Of a stretch of DNA of 33,436 nt, positions 25,649-33,436 are shown piece after piece. The first letter of the stretch is position 1. Every line of letters begins with the position of its first letter. The translations under genes were made by a program, and so were the position numbers. Source of the stretch: CTSOIL-112 sp964293815. GTDB lineage: Bacteria; Pseudomonadota; Gammaproteobacteria; Burkholderiales; Burkholderiaceae. The stretch is from NCBI GenBank assembly GCA_964293815.1, contig CAXYYC010000028.1:1-33436 (forward strand), written 5' to 3'. Under the pieces are notes generated by a model. The model ran no database searches and was not told the origin of the DNA. It saw nothing but the letters and a program-made list of their open reading frames with translations.

Positions 25649-25672
25649 AAAAACGGGCAAATGCCCGTTTTT
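25649..25672 (-). terminator. Terminator of glyA
   Basis: An 11-bp stem AAAAACGGGCA/TGCCCGTTTTT (25649-25659 with 25662-25672, 2-base loop). On the minus strand it ends in a run of seven T (25647-25653). It starts eight bases past the glyA stop. Confidence 0.85.
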
Positions 25673-25679
25673 ATTCCAA

Positions 25680-26927
25680 TCAACCATACACCGGAAACGC
25701 ATCCACCAATTTCTTCACATCTGCTTTCACACGCTCAATCGTCGCTGCATCGGTCGGATTGTCGAGCACATCCGCGATCAGGTTGGCGATGGCTTCGGTT
25801 TCCGCTTCTTTAAAGCCGCGTGTGGTCAACGCCGGTGTGCCGATACGAATACCGCTGGTGACGAACGGGGTTTGCGGGTCGTTCGGGATGGCGTTTTTGT
25901 TACAGGTCATGTGCGCTTCGCCGAGGATGCGTTCGGCTTCTTTACCGGTCAGGCCTTTCGGTTGCAGATCGACCAGCATGACGTGCGATTCGGTGCGACC
26001 CGAAACAATGCGCAAGCCACGCTTGATCAGGGTTTCGGCCATGACTTTGGCATTTTTCACCACTTGTTCTTGGTAGGCTTTGAACTCCGGTGACAGAGCT
26101 TCTTTGAACGCCACGGCTTTACCCGCGATGACGTGCATCAATGGACCACCTTGCAGGCCGGGGAAAATCGCGGAGTTGATTTGTTTTTCAAACTCGGCTT
26201 TCATCAAGATCACGCCACCGCGCGGACCGCGCAGTGATTTGTGCGTCGTCGTGGTGACGAAATCGGCGTGCGGCACTGGGTTTGGATACACGCCCGCAGC
26301 GATCAAACCGGCGTAGTGCGCCATGTCTACCATGAAGTACGCGCCCACTTCTTTGGCGATTTTCGCAAAGCGTTCAAAGTCAATGCGCAGTGCGAATGCG
26401 GACGCACCGGCGATGATGAGTTTGGGTTTGGTTTCGCGCGCGAGGGCTTCCATTTTGTCGTAGTCGATGTCTTCGTTCGCGTCCAGACCGTAGGAAACGA
26501 CGTTAAACCATTTACCGCTCATATTCAGTTTCATGCCGTGGGTCAAGTGACCGCCTTCGGCCAAGCTCATACCCATGATGGTGTCGCCCGGCTGGAGCAT
26601 GGCGAAAAATACGCCTTGGTTGGCTTGCGAGCCGGAGTTCGGCTGCACGTTGGCCGCTTCCGCGCCAAACAGTTGTTTCACACGATCAATCGCGAGTTGT
26701 TCAACGATATCGACGTATTCGCAGCCGCCGTAGTAGCGTTTGCCCGGATAGCCTTCGGCGTATTTGTTGGTCAACTGTGAACCTTGCGCTTCCATCACCG
26801 CCGGGCTGGTGTAGTTTTCGGACGCGATCAATTCGATGTGGTCTTGCTGGCGTTGGACTTCCTGCGCCATCGCGACGGCGAGCTCAGGGTCAATGTTGGC
26901 AATGGTGTGGTTGGCTCGGGTAAACAT
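25680..26927 (-). CDS. glyA: Serine hydroxymethyltransferase
   Basis: Pyridoxal-phosphate enzyme that interconverts serine and glycine and loads tetrahydrofolate with a one-carbon unit. The 415-residue protein matches family length (E. coli 417). It shows IELIASENYTSP, NKYAEGYPGKRYYGG, PNSGSQAN and the cofactor lysine K230 in TTTTHKSLRGPRGG. AAGGA lies six bases before the ATG. A good sigma-70 promoter precedes it, and a terminator follows directly. In many relatives nrdR lies downstream; here a defence-type gene and ribD follow instead. Confidence 0.97.
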   Translation of the reverse strand: MFTRANHTIANIDPELAVAMAQEVQRQQDHIELIASENYTSPAVMEAQGSQLTNKYAEGYPGKRYYGGCEYVDIVEQLAIDRVKQLFGAEAANVQPNSGSQANQGVFFAMLQPGDTIMGMSLAEGGHLTHGMKLNMSGKWFNVVSYGLDANEDIDYDKMEALARETKPKLIIAGASAFALRIDFERFAKIAKEVGAYFMVDMAHYAGLIAAGVYPNPVPHADFVTTTTHKSLRGPRGGVILMKAEFEKQINSAIFPGLQGGPLMHVIAGKAVAFKEALSPEFKAYQEQVVKNAKVMAETLIKRGLRIVSGRTESHVMLVDLQPKGLTGKEAERILGEAHMTCNKNAIPNDPQTPFVTSGIRIGTPALTTRGFKEAETEAIANLIADVLDNPTDAATIERVKADVKKLVDAFPVYG

Positions 26928-26980
26928 AGAGGTTCCTTCGTGGTGTGAACGCGTCGCGCTCGATTCATAGTAAAAGCGGT

Positions 26981-27009
26981 ATTTTATCGACTACCGCGGG
27001 TTTTATCAA
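26981..27009 (-). promoter_or_regulatory. Predicted sigma-70 promoter of glyA
   Basis: On the minus strand TTGATA (27004-27009) and TAAAAT (26981-26986) are separated by exactly 17 bases. The predicted transcript start lies about 45 bases before the glyA ATG. The site fills the gap behind the preceding dehydrogenase gene, so glyA is probably transcribed on its own. Confidence 0.6.
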
Positions 27010-27018
27010 ACCATTGTT

Positions 27019-27912
27019 TCAATTCGTTTTTTGATCAAATTGGCGAATCAGCGCGGAGGTATCCTCGCGTCCGTGGCCGTCAGCGGAAATCTGACGATAG
27101 CGCGCCAGCGTGGCCTGCGTCAGTGGCAAATCGAGCGCTAGCGAGCGCGCGCAGTCGGTGACGATGCCCAAATCTTTGATCGCCCAATCAATCGCAAAGC
27201 CAAAATCAAACTTGCCTTCACTCATGGTCACGCCGCGATTTTCGAGCTGCCACGATCCGGCCGCGCCGCGCTTGAGCGTATCAACCAGCGCAGGGATGTC
27301 CAAATTGAGCACCTTACCCAGCGTAATGCCCTCAGCCAAACCCTGCAACACGCTCACGACCAAAATCTGATTGACCATTTTTGCGCCCTGACCTGCGCCG
27401 GACGCGCCGAAATGCTGCTGATGCTGCGAATACAGCGCCAAAATCGGCTGAACGCGCTCAAACGCAGCCAAATCGCCGCCCGCCATGATGGTCAGCTTGC
27501 CATTTTCCGCGCCTGCCTGCCCACCCGAAACGGGGCAATCGAGAAACTGCACGCCCTGTTCAGCGCACAATGCCGCCATTTCCTGCGCCAACGCCGACGA
27601 GGTGGTGGTGTGATCGACAATCACCGCGCCGCTTTTCAAATGCGGCAGCACCGCGTGTACCGTTTCACGCACGTCGTTGTCATTGCCCACGCACAGCGCG
27701 AGTACATCAACGCTCTGCGCCAATTCGCGCAAGTCAGCACAGGTTTCACCCGTCGGGAAACGCGCCCGCCACGCCTGCGCCTTTGCCGAGGTGCGGTTGT
27801 AGGTCAACACGCGCAAGCCGCTTTTGAGCAAATGCCCCGCCATCGGCGCGCCCATCACGCCCAAACCGATAAAGCCCAAGGCGCGCACGCCCGCTATATT
27901 CAATGTTTCCAT
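27019..27912 (-). CDS. 3-hydroxyisobutyrate dehydrogenase family oxidoreductase
   Basis: NAD(P)-dependent beta-hydroxyacid dehydrogenase of 297 residues. The N-terminal Rossmann domain carries GFIGLGVMGAPMAGHL (glycines 13-21) and NRT at the end of strand two. The substrate-binding segment DCPVSGGQAGAENG follows, and the catalytic lysine is K178 in GAKMVNQ. The all-helical C-terminal domain is complete. Substrates in the family include 3-hydroxyisobutyrate, tartronate semialdehyde (GarR/GlxR) and succinic semialdehyde; the sequence does not decide. I use ATG 27912 with GGGGGT upstream rather than the preceding GTG. It diverges from tsaD. Confidence 0.88.
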   Translation of the reverse strand: METLNIAGVRALGFIGLGVMGAPMAGHLLKSGLRVLTYNRTSAKAQAWRARFPTGETCADLRELAQSVDVLALCVGNDNDVRETVHAVLPHLKSGAVIVDHTTTSSALAQEMAALCAEQGVQFLDCPVSGGQAGAENGKLTIMAGGDLAAFERVQPILALYSQHQQHFGASGAGQGAKMVNQILVVSVLQGLAEGITLGKVLNLDIPALVDTLKRGAAGSWQLENRGVTMSEGKFDFGFAIDWAIKDLGIVTDCARSLALDLPLTQATLARYRQISADGHGREDTSALIRQFDQKTN

Positions 27913-28075
27913 CACACACCCCCGTCATCAATATAGTCACTATAAACAACTCATTTTGCCCTGCACAGATACAGCCCCGAACTAATTTTCCAGTACAGTT
28001 GCGCGGAGCCACACGATCTGAGCCGCGCAGTGCGCCCGATTTCCGCTAAAATAGTGCTTTTATGGAAAAACCACC

Positions 28076-29128
28076 ATGTTGATACTGGGCATCGAATCCT
28101 CCTGCGACGAAACCGGCGTGGCGCTGTACGACGATCAGCGCGGCCTGCTCGCGCACGCCCTGCATTCGCAAATCGACATGCACGTCGCCTACGGTGGCGT
28201 AGTTCCCGAATTGGCCTCGCGCGATCATATTCGCCGCGTCGTGCCATTAACTAAGAAGGTATTGCACGACGCCGGATGCACATTGGACGACGTGGACGCG
28301 ATAGCCTGCACCACCGGCCCCGGACTGGCAGGCGCGCTATTGGTCGGCACAGCGTATGCGCACGCCATCGGATTTGTGTTAAATAAACCCGTGGTCGGCG
28401 TCCACCATCTCGAAGGCCATCTCCTCTCGCCTCTTTTATCCGCCCACCCACCGGAATTTCCCTTTGTCGCACTGCTGGTGTCCGGCGGCCACACGCAATT
28501 GATGCGCGTGGATGATGTCGGACAATACGAATTACTCGGCGAAACACTCGATGACGCGGCCGGTGAAGCATTCGATAAAACCGCAAAAGTATTGGGTCTG
28601 AGTTATCCGGGCGGTCCTGCGGTGTCGCAACTGGCAGAGCAAGGCATCGCAGGACGTTTTAAATTCGGCAGGCCGATGTTGCATTCCGGCAACCTCGATT
28701 TCAGTTTCGCCGGACTGAAAACCGCCGTACTCACGCAAGCCAAATACCTGCAAAAAGCCAGCCCCGACGGGCAATTGACCGAGCAAGACAAAGCCGACAT
28801 CGCGCGCGCCTTCGTCGAAGCTGCCGTAGACGTATTGAGCAAAAAAGCCACACAAGCGCTCAAACAAACCGGCTACCAACGGCTGGTGGTCGCCGGCGGT
28901 GTCGGTGCCAACAGCCAACTGCGCGCCACACTGAACCAAATGGCGCAGACACAGGGCTTTACCGTGCATTATCCCGAACTGCACCTATGCACCGACAACG
29001 GCGCGATGATCGCGCTCGCAGGCTGCCTCGCCATCCAAAAAAATCCCGAGTTATTGCAAACGCACGACGAATTCACCGTTCGCCCACGACTGCCTATGAG
29101 CGGTCAATCTGTACTCGAACAAATGTAA
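28076..29128 (+). CDS. tsaD: tRNA N6-adenosine threonylcarbamoyltransferase
   Basis: Transfers the threonylcarbamoyl group to A37 of tRNAs that read ANN codons, together with TsaB and TsaE. The 350-residue protein has the family start ILGIESSCDETG, the metal-binding HHLEGH (H111, H115), LLVSGGHTQL, and the C-terminal GGVGANSQLR and CTDNGAMIA. The Shine-Dalgarno is weak (GGA, nine bases away). A TAAAAT at 28047-28052 may be its -10 box, but no -35 is convincing. It lies just upstream of tRNA-Asn (GTT), itself a t6A substrate; this is probably a coincidence of position. Confidence 0.96.
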   Translation: MLILGIESSCDETGVALYDDQRGLLAHALHSQIDMHVAYGGVVPELASRDHIRRVVPLTKKVLHDAGCTLDDVDAIACTTGPGLAGALLVGTAYAHAIGFVLNKPVVGVHHLEGHLLSPLLSAHPPEFPFVALLVSGGHTQLMRVDDVGQYELLGETLDDAAGEAFDKTAKVLGLSYPGGPAVSQLAEQGIAGRFKFGRPMLHSGNLDFSFAGLKTAVLTQAKYLQKASPDGQLTEQDKADIARAFVEAAVDVLSKKATQALKQTGYQRLVVAGGVGANSQLRATLNQMAQTQGFTVHYPELHLCTDNGAMIALAGCLAIQKNPELLQTHDEFTVRPRLPMSGQSVLEQM

Positions 29129-29155
29129 AACGGTGAATTTTTGCCACAAAGGCTA

Positions 29156-29184
29156 TTGACACAAGGGATAATGTATAGCATAAT
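29156..29184 (+). promoter_or_regulatory. Promoter of tRNA-Asn
   Basis: A perfect -35 TTGACA (29156-29161), a 17-base spacer and CATAAT (29179-29184) as -10. The predicted start near 29191 is about five bases before the mature tRNA, a typical short leader. Confidence 0.8.
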
Positions 29185-29195
29185 TTCAATCCTGT

Positions 29196-29271
29196 TCCCT
29201 GATAGCTCAGTCGGTAGAGCGACGGACTGTTAATCCGCAGGTCCCTGGTTCGAGTCCAGGTCGGGGAGCCA
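29196..29271 (+). tRNA. tRNA-Asn (anticodon GTT)
   Basis: A complete 76-base cloverleaf with encoded CCA. The acceptor stem pairs TCCCTGA with TCGGGGA, the D-arm contains AGCTCAGTCGGTAGAGC, and the anticodon loop CTGTTAA places GTT at 29229-29231. The T-arm is CCTGGTTCGAGTCCAGG, and the discriminator base is G. It has its own promoter and terminator. Confidence 0.98.
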
Positions 29272-29280
29272 GACAATTTC

Positions 29281-29307
29281 AGGCCTATGAACCATGTTCA
29301 TAGGCCT
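29281..29307 (+). terminator. Terminator of tRNA-Asn
   Basis: A 12-bp perfect stem AGGCCTATGAAC/GTTCATAGGCCT with a 3-base loop, followed by TTTTTGCTTTT. Its right arm also contains the predicted malQ -35 box. Confidence 0.9.
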
Positions 29308-29325
29308 TTTTGCTTTTGCTATAAT
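29297..29325 (+). promoter_or_regulatory. Predicted sigma-70 promoter of malQ
   Basis: A perfect TATAAT (29320-29325) lies 17 bases after TTCATA (29297-29302), giving a leader of about 25 bases to ATG 29357. The -35 falls inside the right arm of the tRNA terminator. Confidence 0.55.
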
Positions 29326-29356
29326 GCGCTCATTCTTTCTGAGCAAGCCACGCACA

Positions 29357-32053
29357 ATGACCCTCACTTTCACACTCCGCTACGCCACCCCGTTTGGCGA
29401 ACATGTCTGCCTTCACCTCACTCAGGGTGGCGCGACCCAACTGATTCCGATGCGGTTTGTGGATACACAGCACTGGCGCGTTGAGTGGGCCACAGCCACA
29501 CCCGATATCGAATACCATTTCAGCATTCGCAATGACGCGGAGGAAATAGTGCGCGAGGAGTTGCATTCGCGAATGCTTGCGTCTTTGCCCATAACGCATC
29601 AAACCCATTGGCATCTGATCGACGAATGGGATATGCCGAACTTTCCTGAGCATTTTCTACTCAACAAGGTATTGGACAACACCCGTTCGGATGTGGCGGC
29701 ACTTGCGCCAACGGCGGCATCCGGCGCAAGCCATCTGTTTGAAATCAAAGCGCCGCTGTACACGCCACATCAGCAATTGTGTCTTCTGGGTGCGCATGAG
29801 GCCTTGGGTAGCTGGGACACGCAGCGGTTCATTCCTTTGCAGCAGGTCGCGCTGGGAACGTGGCAAACGGCGCTGGATTTGAGCGCCGTCAGCGGGACGC
29901 TGGCGTATAAATATGGTATTTTTGATTCGCTCACTCAGCGATTTGTGTCCTTTGAATCAGGTGAAAATCGTTCTGTCGTCGTTCGTCATTCAGATGATGC
30001 GTTGACCATCGTGCGCGATCTGGGTTATCGGTTTTTACCGGAGCAATTGTGGCGTGCGGCCGGCGTGGCGATTCCGATATTTTCATTGCGCAGCCAAAAT
30101 GCTTTGGGCAGTGGCGAGTTCGCGGATTTGAAACTGCTGGGGGATTGGGCGAAACAAGTGGGCTTGTCGCTGATTCAGGTACTGCCGATCAATGACAGCT
30201 CGGTGGACTACTCGTGGAACGATCAGTTCCCGTATTCAGCCATTTCGGTCTATGCGCTGCATCCGCAGTATTTATCCATACGCGATTTACCGTACACCTT
30301 GACAGCAGAGGAGCACGTAGAATTTATCACGGAGCAGGCGACGCTCAATGCCTGCGAAACCATTGATTTTGAGCGCATGATTCGGGTGAAGTGGGGTTTG
30401 CTGCGCTCGATTTTTACCCGCTATTACGCCGATATTCTGACCGACGCGGCATTCACACAATTCATTGATGAGCGTGCGTTTTGGCTCAAACCGTATGCGG
30501 TATTTTGCACACTACGCGATCAGTATGGTACGGTGGATTTCACCCATTGGGGCACGGATGCGCGCTATTCATCCGCACTTTGCGATGCACTGTTTGACCC
30601 CGCGAACCCGCAGTTTGCCGAGGTCATGTTGCATTGTTTCGTGCAGTATCATTTGCATCGACAATTGGTTTCGGCGGTGCATCATTTACATCAACTCGGT
30701 GTGTCGCTCAAAGGCGATCTGCCGATTGGCGTGCGCCGCCACAGCGTCGATACGTGGGTTGAGCCACAGTGGTTTGGCATGGCGTTTCAAGCCGGTGCGC
30801 CGCCGGATATGTTTTCGGACTTGGGGCAGAATTGGGAACTGCCGACATATGAATGGGCGCGGATGCGCGCCGATCACTACGGCTGGTGGCGCAAACGCAT
30901 GGCCGCATTGGCGCAGTATTTTGATGCCATGCGCATCGATCACGTTTTGGGGTTTTTCCGCATTTGGCGCATTCCCAGCGACGCGACGCAAGGCTTGTTG
31001 GGCTATTTTTATCCGGCTTTGGGCATTACCACAGAGGCGTTTGCCGAGCGCGGTATTGAGTTTGACCCACAGCGAGACTGCACGCCTCATATCAGTAAGG
31101 CGTGGCTCGAAGCTTTGTTTGGTGCGGATGCCGACAGGGTGATTGCACAGTATTTACAGCTGGATACGAACGTTGAATCCCATGCGGACACGCGCTATGT
31201 ATTCAAACAGGAATTCGATACGCAGCGCAAAATCGTTGCGCATTTCAAACCCCAGTCCCAGCATACTCAGCCCAGCGAATGGCTGAGCAAACTGCTGTCA
31301 CTGCACACCGAGGTGCTGTTCATTCGCGAGCAGACGGATGCAGGTGTGGTATATCACCCTCGCTTTAATATCGATAAAACGCAGGCTTTTTTGTCGCGCA
31401 CGCACGATCAGCGAGATAAGCTGTTCGCCCTGTATATTGATTATTTCTTCGTGCGGCAGGAGACGCTCTGGCGCGCCAGCGGTTTGGAAAAATTACCCGC
31501 CCTGCAAAACGCCACCGATATGCTGATTTGCGCCGAGGATTTGGGATTAGTACCCGATTGCGTGCCGCAGGTGTTGGACGAGTTGGGCATCGTTGCGCTG
31601 AAAATTCAACGCTCCCCCAAAGAACACATTCCATTTTACGATCCGAAAAACATCGGCTATATGAACGTCACCACCACCTCCAGCCACGACAGCAGCACCC
31701 TGCGTCAATGGTGGGCGGAGAACCCCGAGCTGACGCAACAATATTACGAGCAACAATTGCAACGGAACGGCACGGCCCCAAGCGAATTACCCCCCGAACT
31801 GGCAGAGCAAATCATCCGTCAAAACCTGCAATCGCCGGCGATGTTGAGCATTTTCCCTCTGCAAGATTGGCTGGCGACCTCCGCTCAACTGCGCCGTACC
31901 CATGCCAATGACGAGCGCATCAATAATCCTGCTGATCCCGCACAGCGCTGGAGCTATCGCATGCATATTGAGTTGGAAGCATTACTCAAGGCCGATGTAT
32001 TCAACCACGATGTGGCGCACTGGATTACGTTATCGGAGCGACAAGCCCCGTGA
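29357..32053 (+). CDS. malQ: 4-alpha-glucanotransferase, DPE2-like with N-terminal starch-binding domains
   Basis: GH77 amylomaltase that moves glucan segments between alpha-1,4-glucans and maltose-type acceptors. The 898-residue protein is far longer than E. coli MalQ (694). Two CBM20-like modules occupy about 1-80 and 105-200 (the second with LLGAHEALGSWD). The GH77 domain starts near 230 with AGVAIPIFSLRSQNALGSGEF. Catalytic residues are D528 (RIDHVLGFFR), E727 (CAEDLGLVPD) and D778 (SSHDSS). The architecture and local sequence (KGDLPIGV, SVDTW, GAPPDMFSDLGQNW) match plant DPE2 and its bacterial counterparts. I use ATG 29357; the open frame extends to an ATG at 29294, but that lies in the loop of the tRNA terminator. 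The ribosome binding site is weak. No glycogen or maltose genes are adjacent. Confidence 0.93.
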   Translation: MTLTFTLRYATPFGEHVCLHLTQGGATQLIPMRFVDTQHWRVEWATATPDIEYHFSIRNDAEEIVREELHSRMLASLPITHQTHWHLIDEWDMPNFPEHFLLNKVLDNTRSDVAALAPTAASGASHLFEIKAPLYTPHQQLCLLGAHEALGSWDTQRFIPLQQVALGTWQTALDLSAVSGTLAYKYGIFDSLTQRFVSFESGENRSVVVRHSDDALTIVRDLGYRFLPEQLWRAAGVAIPIFSLRSQNALGSGEFADLKLLGDWAKQVGLSLIQVLPINDSSVDYSWNDQFPYSAISVYALHPQYLSIRDLPYTLTAEEHVEFITEQATLNACETIDFERMIRVKWGLLRSIFTRYYADILTDAAFTQFIDERAFWLKPYAVFCTLRDQYGTVDFTHWGTDARYSSALCDALFDPANPQFAEVMLHCFVQYHLHRQLVSAVHHLHQLGVSLKGDLPIGVRRHSVDTWVEPQWFGMAFQAGAPPDMFSDLGQNWELPTYEWARMRADHYGWWRKRMAALAQYFDAMRIDHVLGFFRIWRIPSDATQGLLGYFYPALGITTEAFAERGIEFDPQRDCTPHISKAWLEALFGADADRVIAQYLQLDTNVESHADTRYVFKQEFDTQRKIVAHFKPQSQHTQPSEWLSKLLSLHTEVLFIREQTDAGVVYHPRFNIDKTQAFLSRTHDQRDKLFALYIDYFFVRQETLWRASGLEKLPALQNATDMLICAEDLGLVPDCVPQVLDELGIVALKIQRSPKEHIPFYDPKNIGYMNVTTTSSHDSSTLRQWWAENPELTQQYYEQQLQRNGTAPSELPPELAEQIIRQNLQSPAMLSIFPLQDWLATSAQLRRTHANDERINNPADPAQRWSYRMHIELEALLKADVFNHDVAHWITLSERQAP

Positions 32054-32096
32054 GACTGGCTCGCATTTAAATGTGCTTACTTGCACGCGGTATGGC

Positions 32097-33436
32097 TCAG
32101 CGCTCCAACCAAAAGGCTCGGGCGAGAATTTTTGCCTTGCGCCACTGGCGACGCACAAAGCCAATCCTTAAACGCGCAAGGCCGCCGGACGCCTGCAAGC
32201 GATCGCGCTCTTTTAATAATGTATTGAGCGTCGCCTCGCATGTGGTATAGCCTTTCAACGCCCAATCGTAATAAATCGGGTAATGCAACAACGCGCCGGC
32301 CACCAACTCATCCAGACTCAATACGCGCCGACGTCGATCAGATTCAAACGCCGCGCCGCGATCCTGCGTCAGCCCCCAGCCCGCATAAAAAGGCCGCCCG
32401 TAGACCACCACCTGTTTGCCACGCAACAGCGCATCAAAACCCGTGAGCGAAGTCATCGTATGCACCACATCGCAGGCATTGATACAACTCACCACCGAGG
32501 TTTCCGTCTCGATCACGTCGGCGTATTGTTTCAGCGCCGTCCAATTGACCCTGCCCTTACGATTTTTCGCCAATACATCGGGATGCACCTTGTACACCAA
32601 AAATCCATTCGGATGCGCCGCGCGCGCCGCTTGTAACAAGGCCAAATTGGTTTTTACATCGGTACAGCCATAGACGATCGACGCATCATCCTCCACCTGA
32701 CCGGGCACCAAAATCACCGACTTGCCCTGCGCCTGCGCGAGCCATTTCGGCGGCTGACATACGTCAATATTGTATTTGGTGATATTGTGCTCAACGAACA
32801 ACGCTCGCACCTGTTGCGCGCGGCGCACGTCCTCATCGGGAAATGCACGAACATTGAGTAAATGCTCTAAATCCGACGGCTGGGTCGGGTCAAAATAAAT
32901 CCCCGATTCATCCAACACCAATGAATGCGGCCGAATCAAATCCGAACCCAGACCCACCGAGCGGATAAAGCCATCCTCCATACACAGCACGCGTGCGCCG
33001 GTTGACTGCGCCAATTCAGCCAAACCTGCCGGAATTTTTTTGCCCCAGTGAATCAAGCAGTCATCACGAGTCAAATTCAGTGATTGCGCCGCCAATGCCG
33101 TTGGCACAAAATGAACCTTATTGGGAAACAAAGACAACATCGGACGAATATTTGCCGCCTTCCATCGACGGAACCCCACCGCCACCATGCGACCCGAAAA
33201 GCGTTTGGCCATATTTTTTTGCAATACCAGCCAATCCATCACATCAAAAATCGTCCCCAACTCCTTGGTCACCGGATTCAAATAACGCGCATACTGCATA
33301 TACGCCGCCGCAAACAGCTCATCCACTGTGCGTTTTTTGGTTCGGCGCAAGGTCCAGTCGGAAGGCGGTGGCAATAATCGATTGGTAATACCCCCTAAAA
33401 GGGCGGCATCTAAAAGTAGAATCAACACAAGTCCTG
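32097..33436 (-). CDS. kpsC: KpsC-like capsule Kdo transferase, C-terminal part (cut by the window edge)
   Basis: KpsC proteins (about 670 residues) carry two tandem transferase modules (GT99, GT107) that build the beta-linked poly-Kdo linker on the lipid anchor of group 2 capsules. About 446 codons are visible and the frame is open at the right edge. The first 50 residues (SDWTLRRTKKRTVDEL, MQYARYLNPVT) look like the end of the first module. The rest is the complete second module: MEDGFIRSVGLG, SLVLDESGIYFD, VLVPGQVEDDASI, YKVHPDV, HTMTSLTGFDALLRG and YGRPFYAGWGL, ending in LDELVAGALLHYP. A GTG at 33428 could pose as a start but leaves module one incomplete, so I treat the gene as partial. 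It converges with malQ across 43 bases without a visible terminator. Confidence 0.88.
   Translation of the reverse strand, partial: GLVLILLLDAALLGGITNRLLPPPSDWTLRRTKKRTVDELFAAAYMQYARYLNPVTKELGTIFDVMDWLVLQKNMAKRFSGRMVAVGFRRWKAANIRPMLSLFPNKVHFVPTALAAQSLNLTRDDCLIHWGKKIPAGLAELAQSTGARVLCMEDGFIRSVGLGSDLIRPHSLVLDESGIYFDPTQPSDLEHLLNVRAFPDEDVRRAQQVRALFVEHNITKYNIDVCQPPKWLAQAQGKSVILVPGQVEDDASIVYGCTDVKTNLALLQAARAAHPNGFLVYKVHPDVLAKNRKGRVNWTALKQYADVIETETSVVSCINACDVVHTMTSLTGFDALLRGKQVVVYGRPFYAGWGLTQDRGAAFESDRRRRVLSLDELVAGALLHYPIYYDWALKGYTTCEATLNTLLKERDRLQASGGLARLRIGFVRRQWRKAKILARAFWLER

Noticed and set aside
24906..26093. Plus-strand open frame of 395 codons
   Set aside because: It runs antisense across the DUF262 gene and glyA, both clearly real by motifs, and its translation has no recognisable domain. 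Rich GC third positions on the other strand explain its length.
28062..28082. Six-codon leader frame (MEKPPC) overlapping the tsaD start
   Set aside because: It has no Shine-Dalgarno sequence, and short frames of this kind occur by chance; the overlap alone does not support attenuation.

Overview
The window looks like a chromosomal segment of a betaproteobacterium, probably of the Burkholderiales type, with a base composition a little above 50% GC by eye. Two gene orders support this: a riboflavin/housekeeping run on the minus strand (ribE, ribBA, ribH, nusB, thiL, pgpA, pncC), and proS divergent from rppH with a lytic transglycosylase and a MarC protein behind proS. No plasmid, prophage or insertion sequence genes were seen. 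The window holds 30 protein-coding genes, one of them cut by the right edge, and one tRNA.

Layout. 1-294 holds no gene but five inverted repeats, one of which is a good minus-strand terminator. 295-2318 (-) is a metallophosphoesterase and GT4 glycosyltransferase pair. 2588-7919 (+) is a choline-to-glycine-betaine module: betB, betA and the BCCT transporter betT, ending in a terminator shared with the convergent proS, lytic transglycosylase, marC cluster (8003-11056, -). rppH and a DUF4870 membrane protein follow on the plus strand. 12354-15278 (-) holds a fatty acid desaturase, a GDT1/UPF0016 manganese exporter behind a clear yybP-ykoY riboswitch, and a DMT permease. 15379-21302 (-) is a tightly packed run from ribE to a DUF1439 lipoprotein. 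A Tas-like aldo/keto reductase (+) separates this from ribD (-). A GmrSD-like DUF262/HNH gene sits between ribD and glyA. A 3-hydroxyisobutyrate-dehydrogenase-family enzyme, tsaD (+), tRNA-Asn (+), a large plant-DPE2-like malQ (+) and the C-terminal two thirds of a KpsC-like capsule Kdo transferase (-) complete the window.

How the genes fit together. BetT, BetA and BetB form a complete osmoprotectant pathway without a local BetI regulator. RibD, RibE, RibB(A) and RibH cover riboflavin synthesis except GTP cyclohydrolase II: the C-terminal half of RibBA lacks the zinc cysteines, so a separate RibA is expected elsewhere. The glycosyltransferase pair and KpsC point to envelope glycolipid and capsule synthesis.

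Most notable items: the Mn riboswitch with a terminator-like expression platform; the GmrSD-like gene, whose GC content drops from about 56% to about 33% just before its HNH motif; the DPE2-type amylomaltase beside tRNA-Asn; the degenerate RibBA; a hairpin abutting the ribosome binding site of the desaturase; and the hairpin cluster at the left edge. I found no convincing wholly new multi-gene system.
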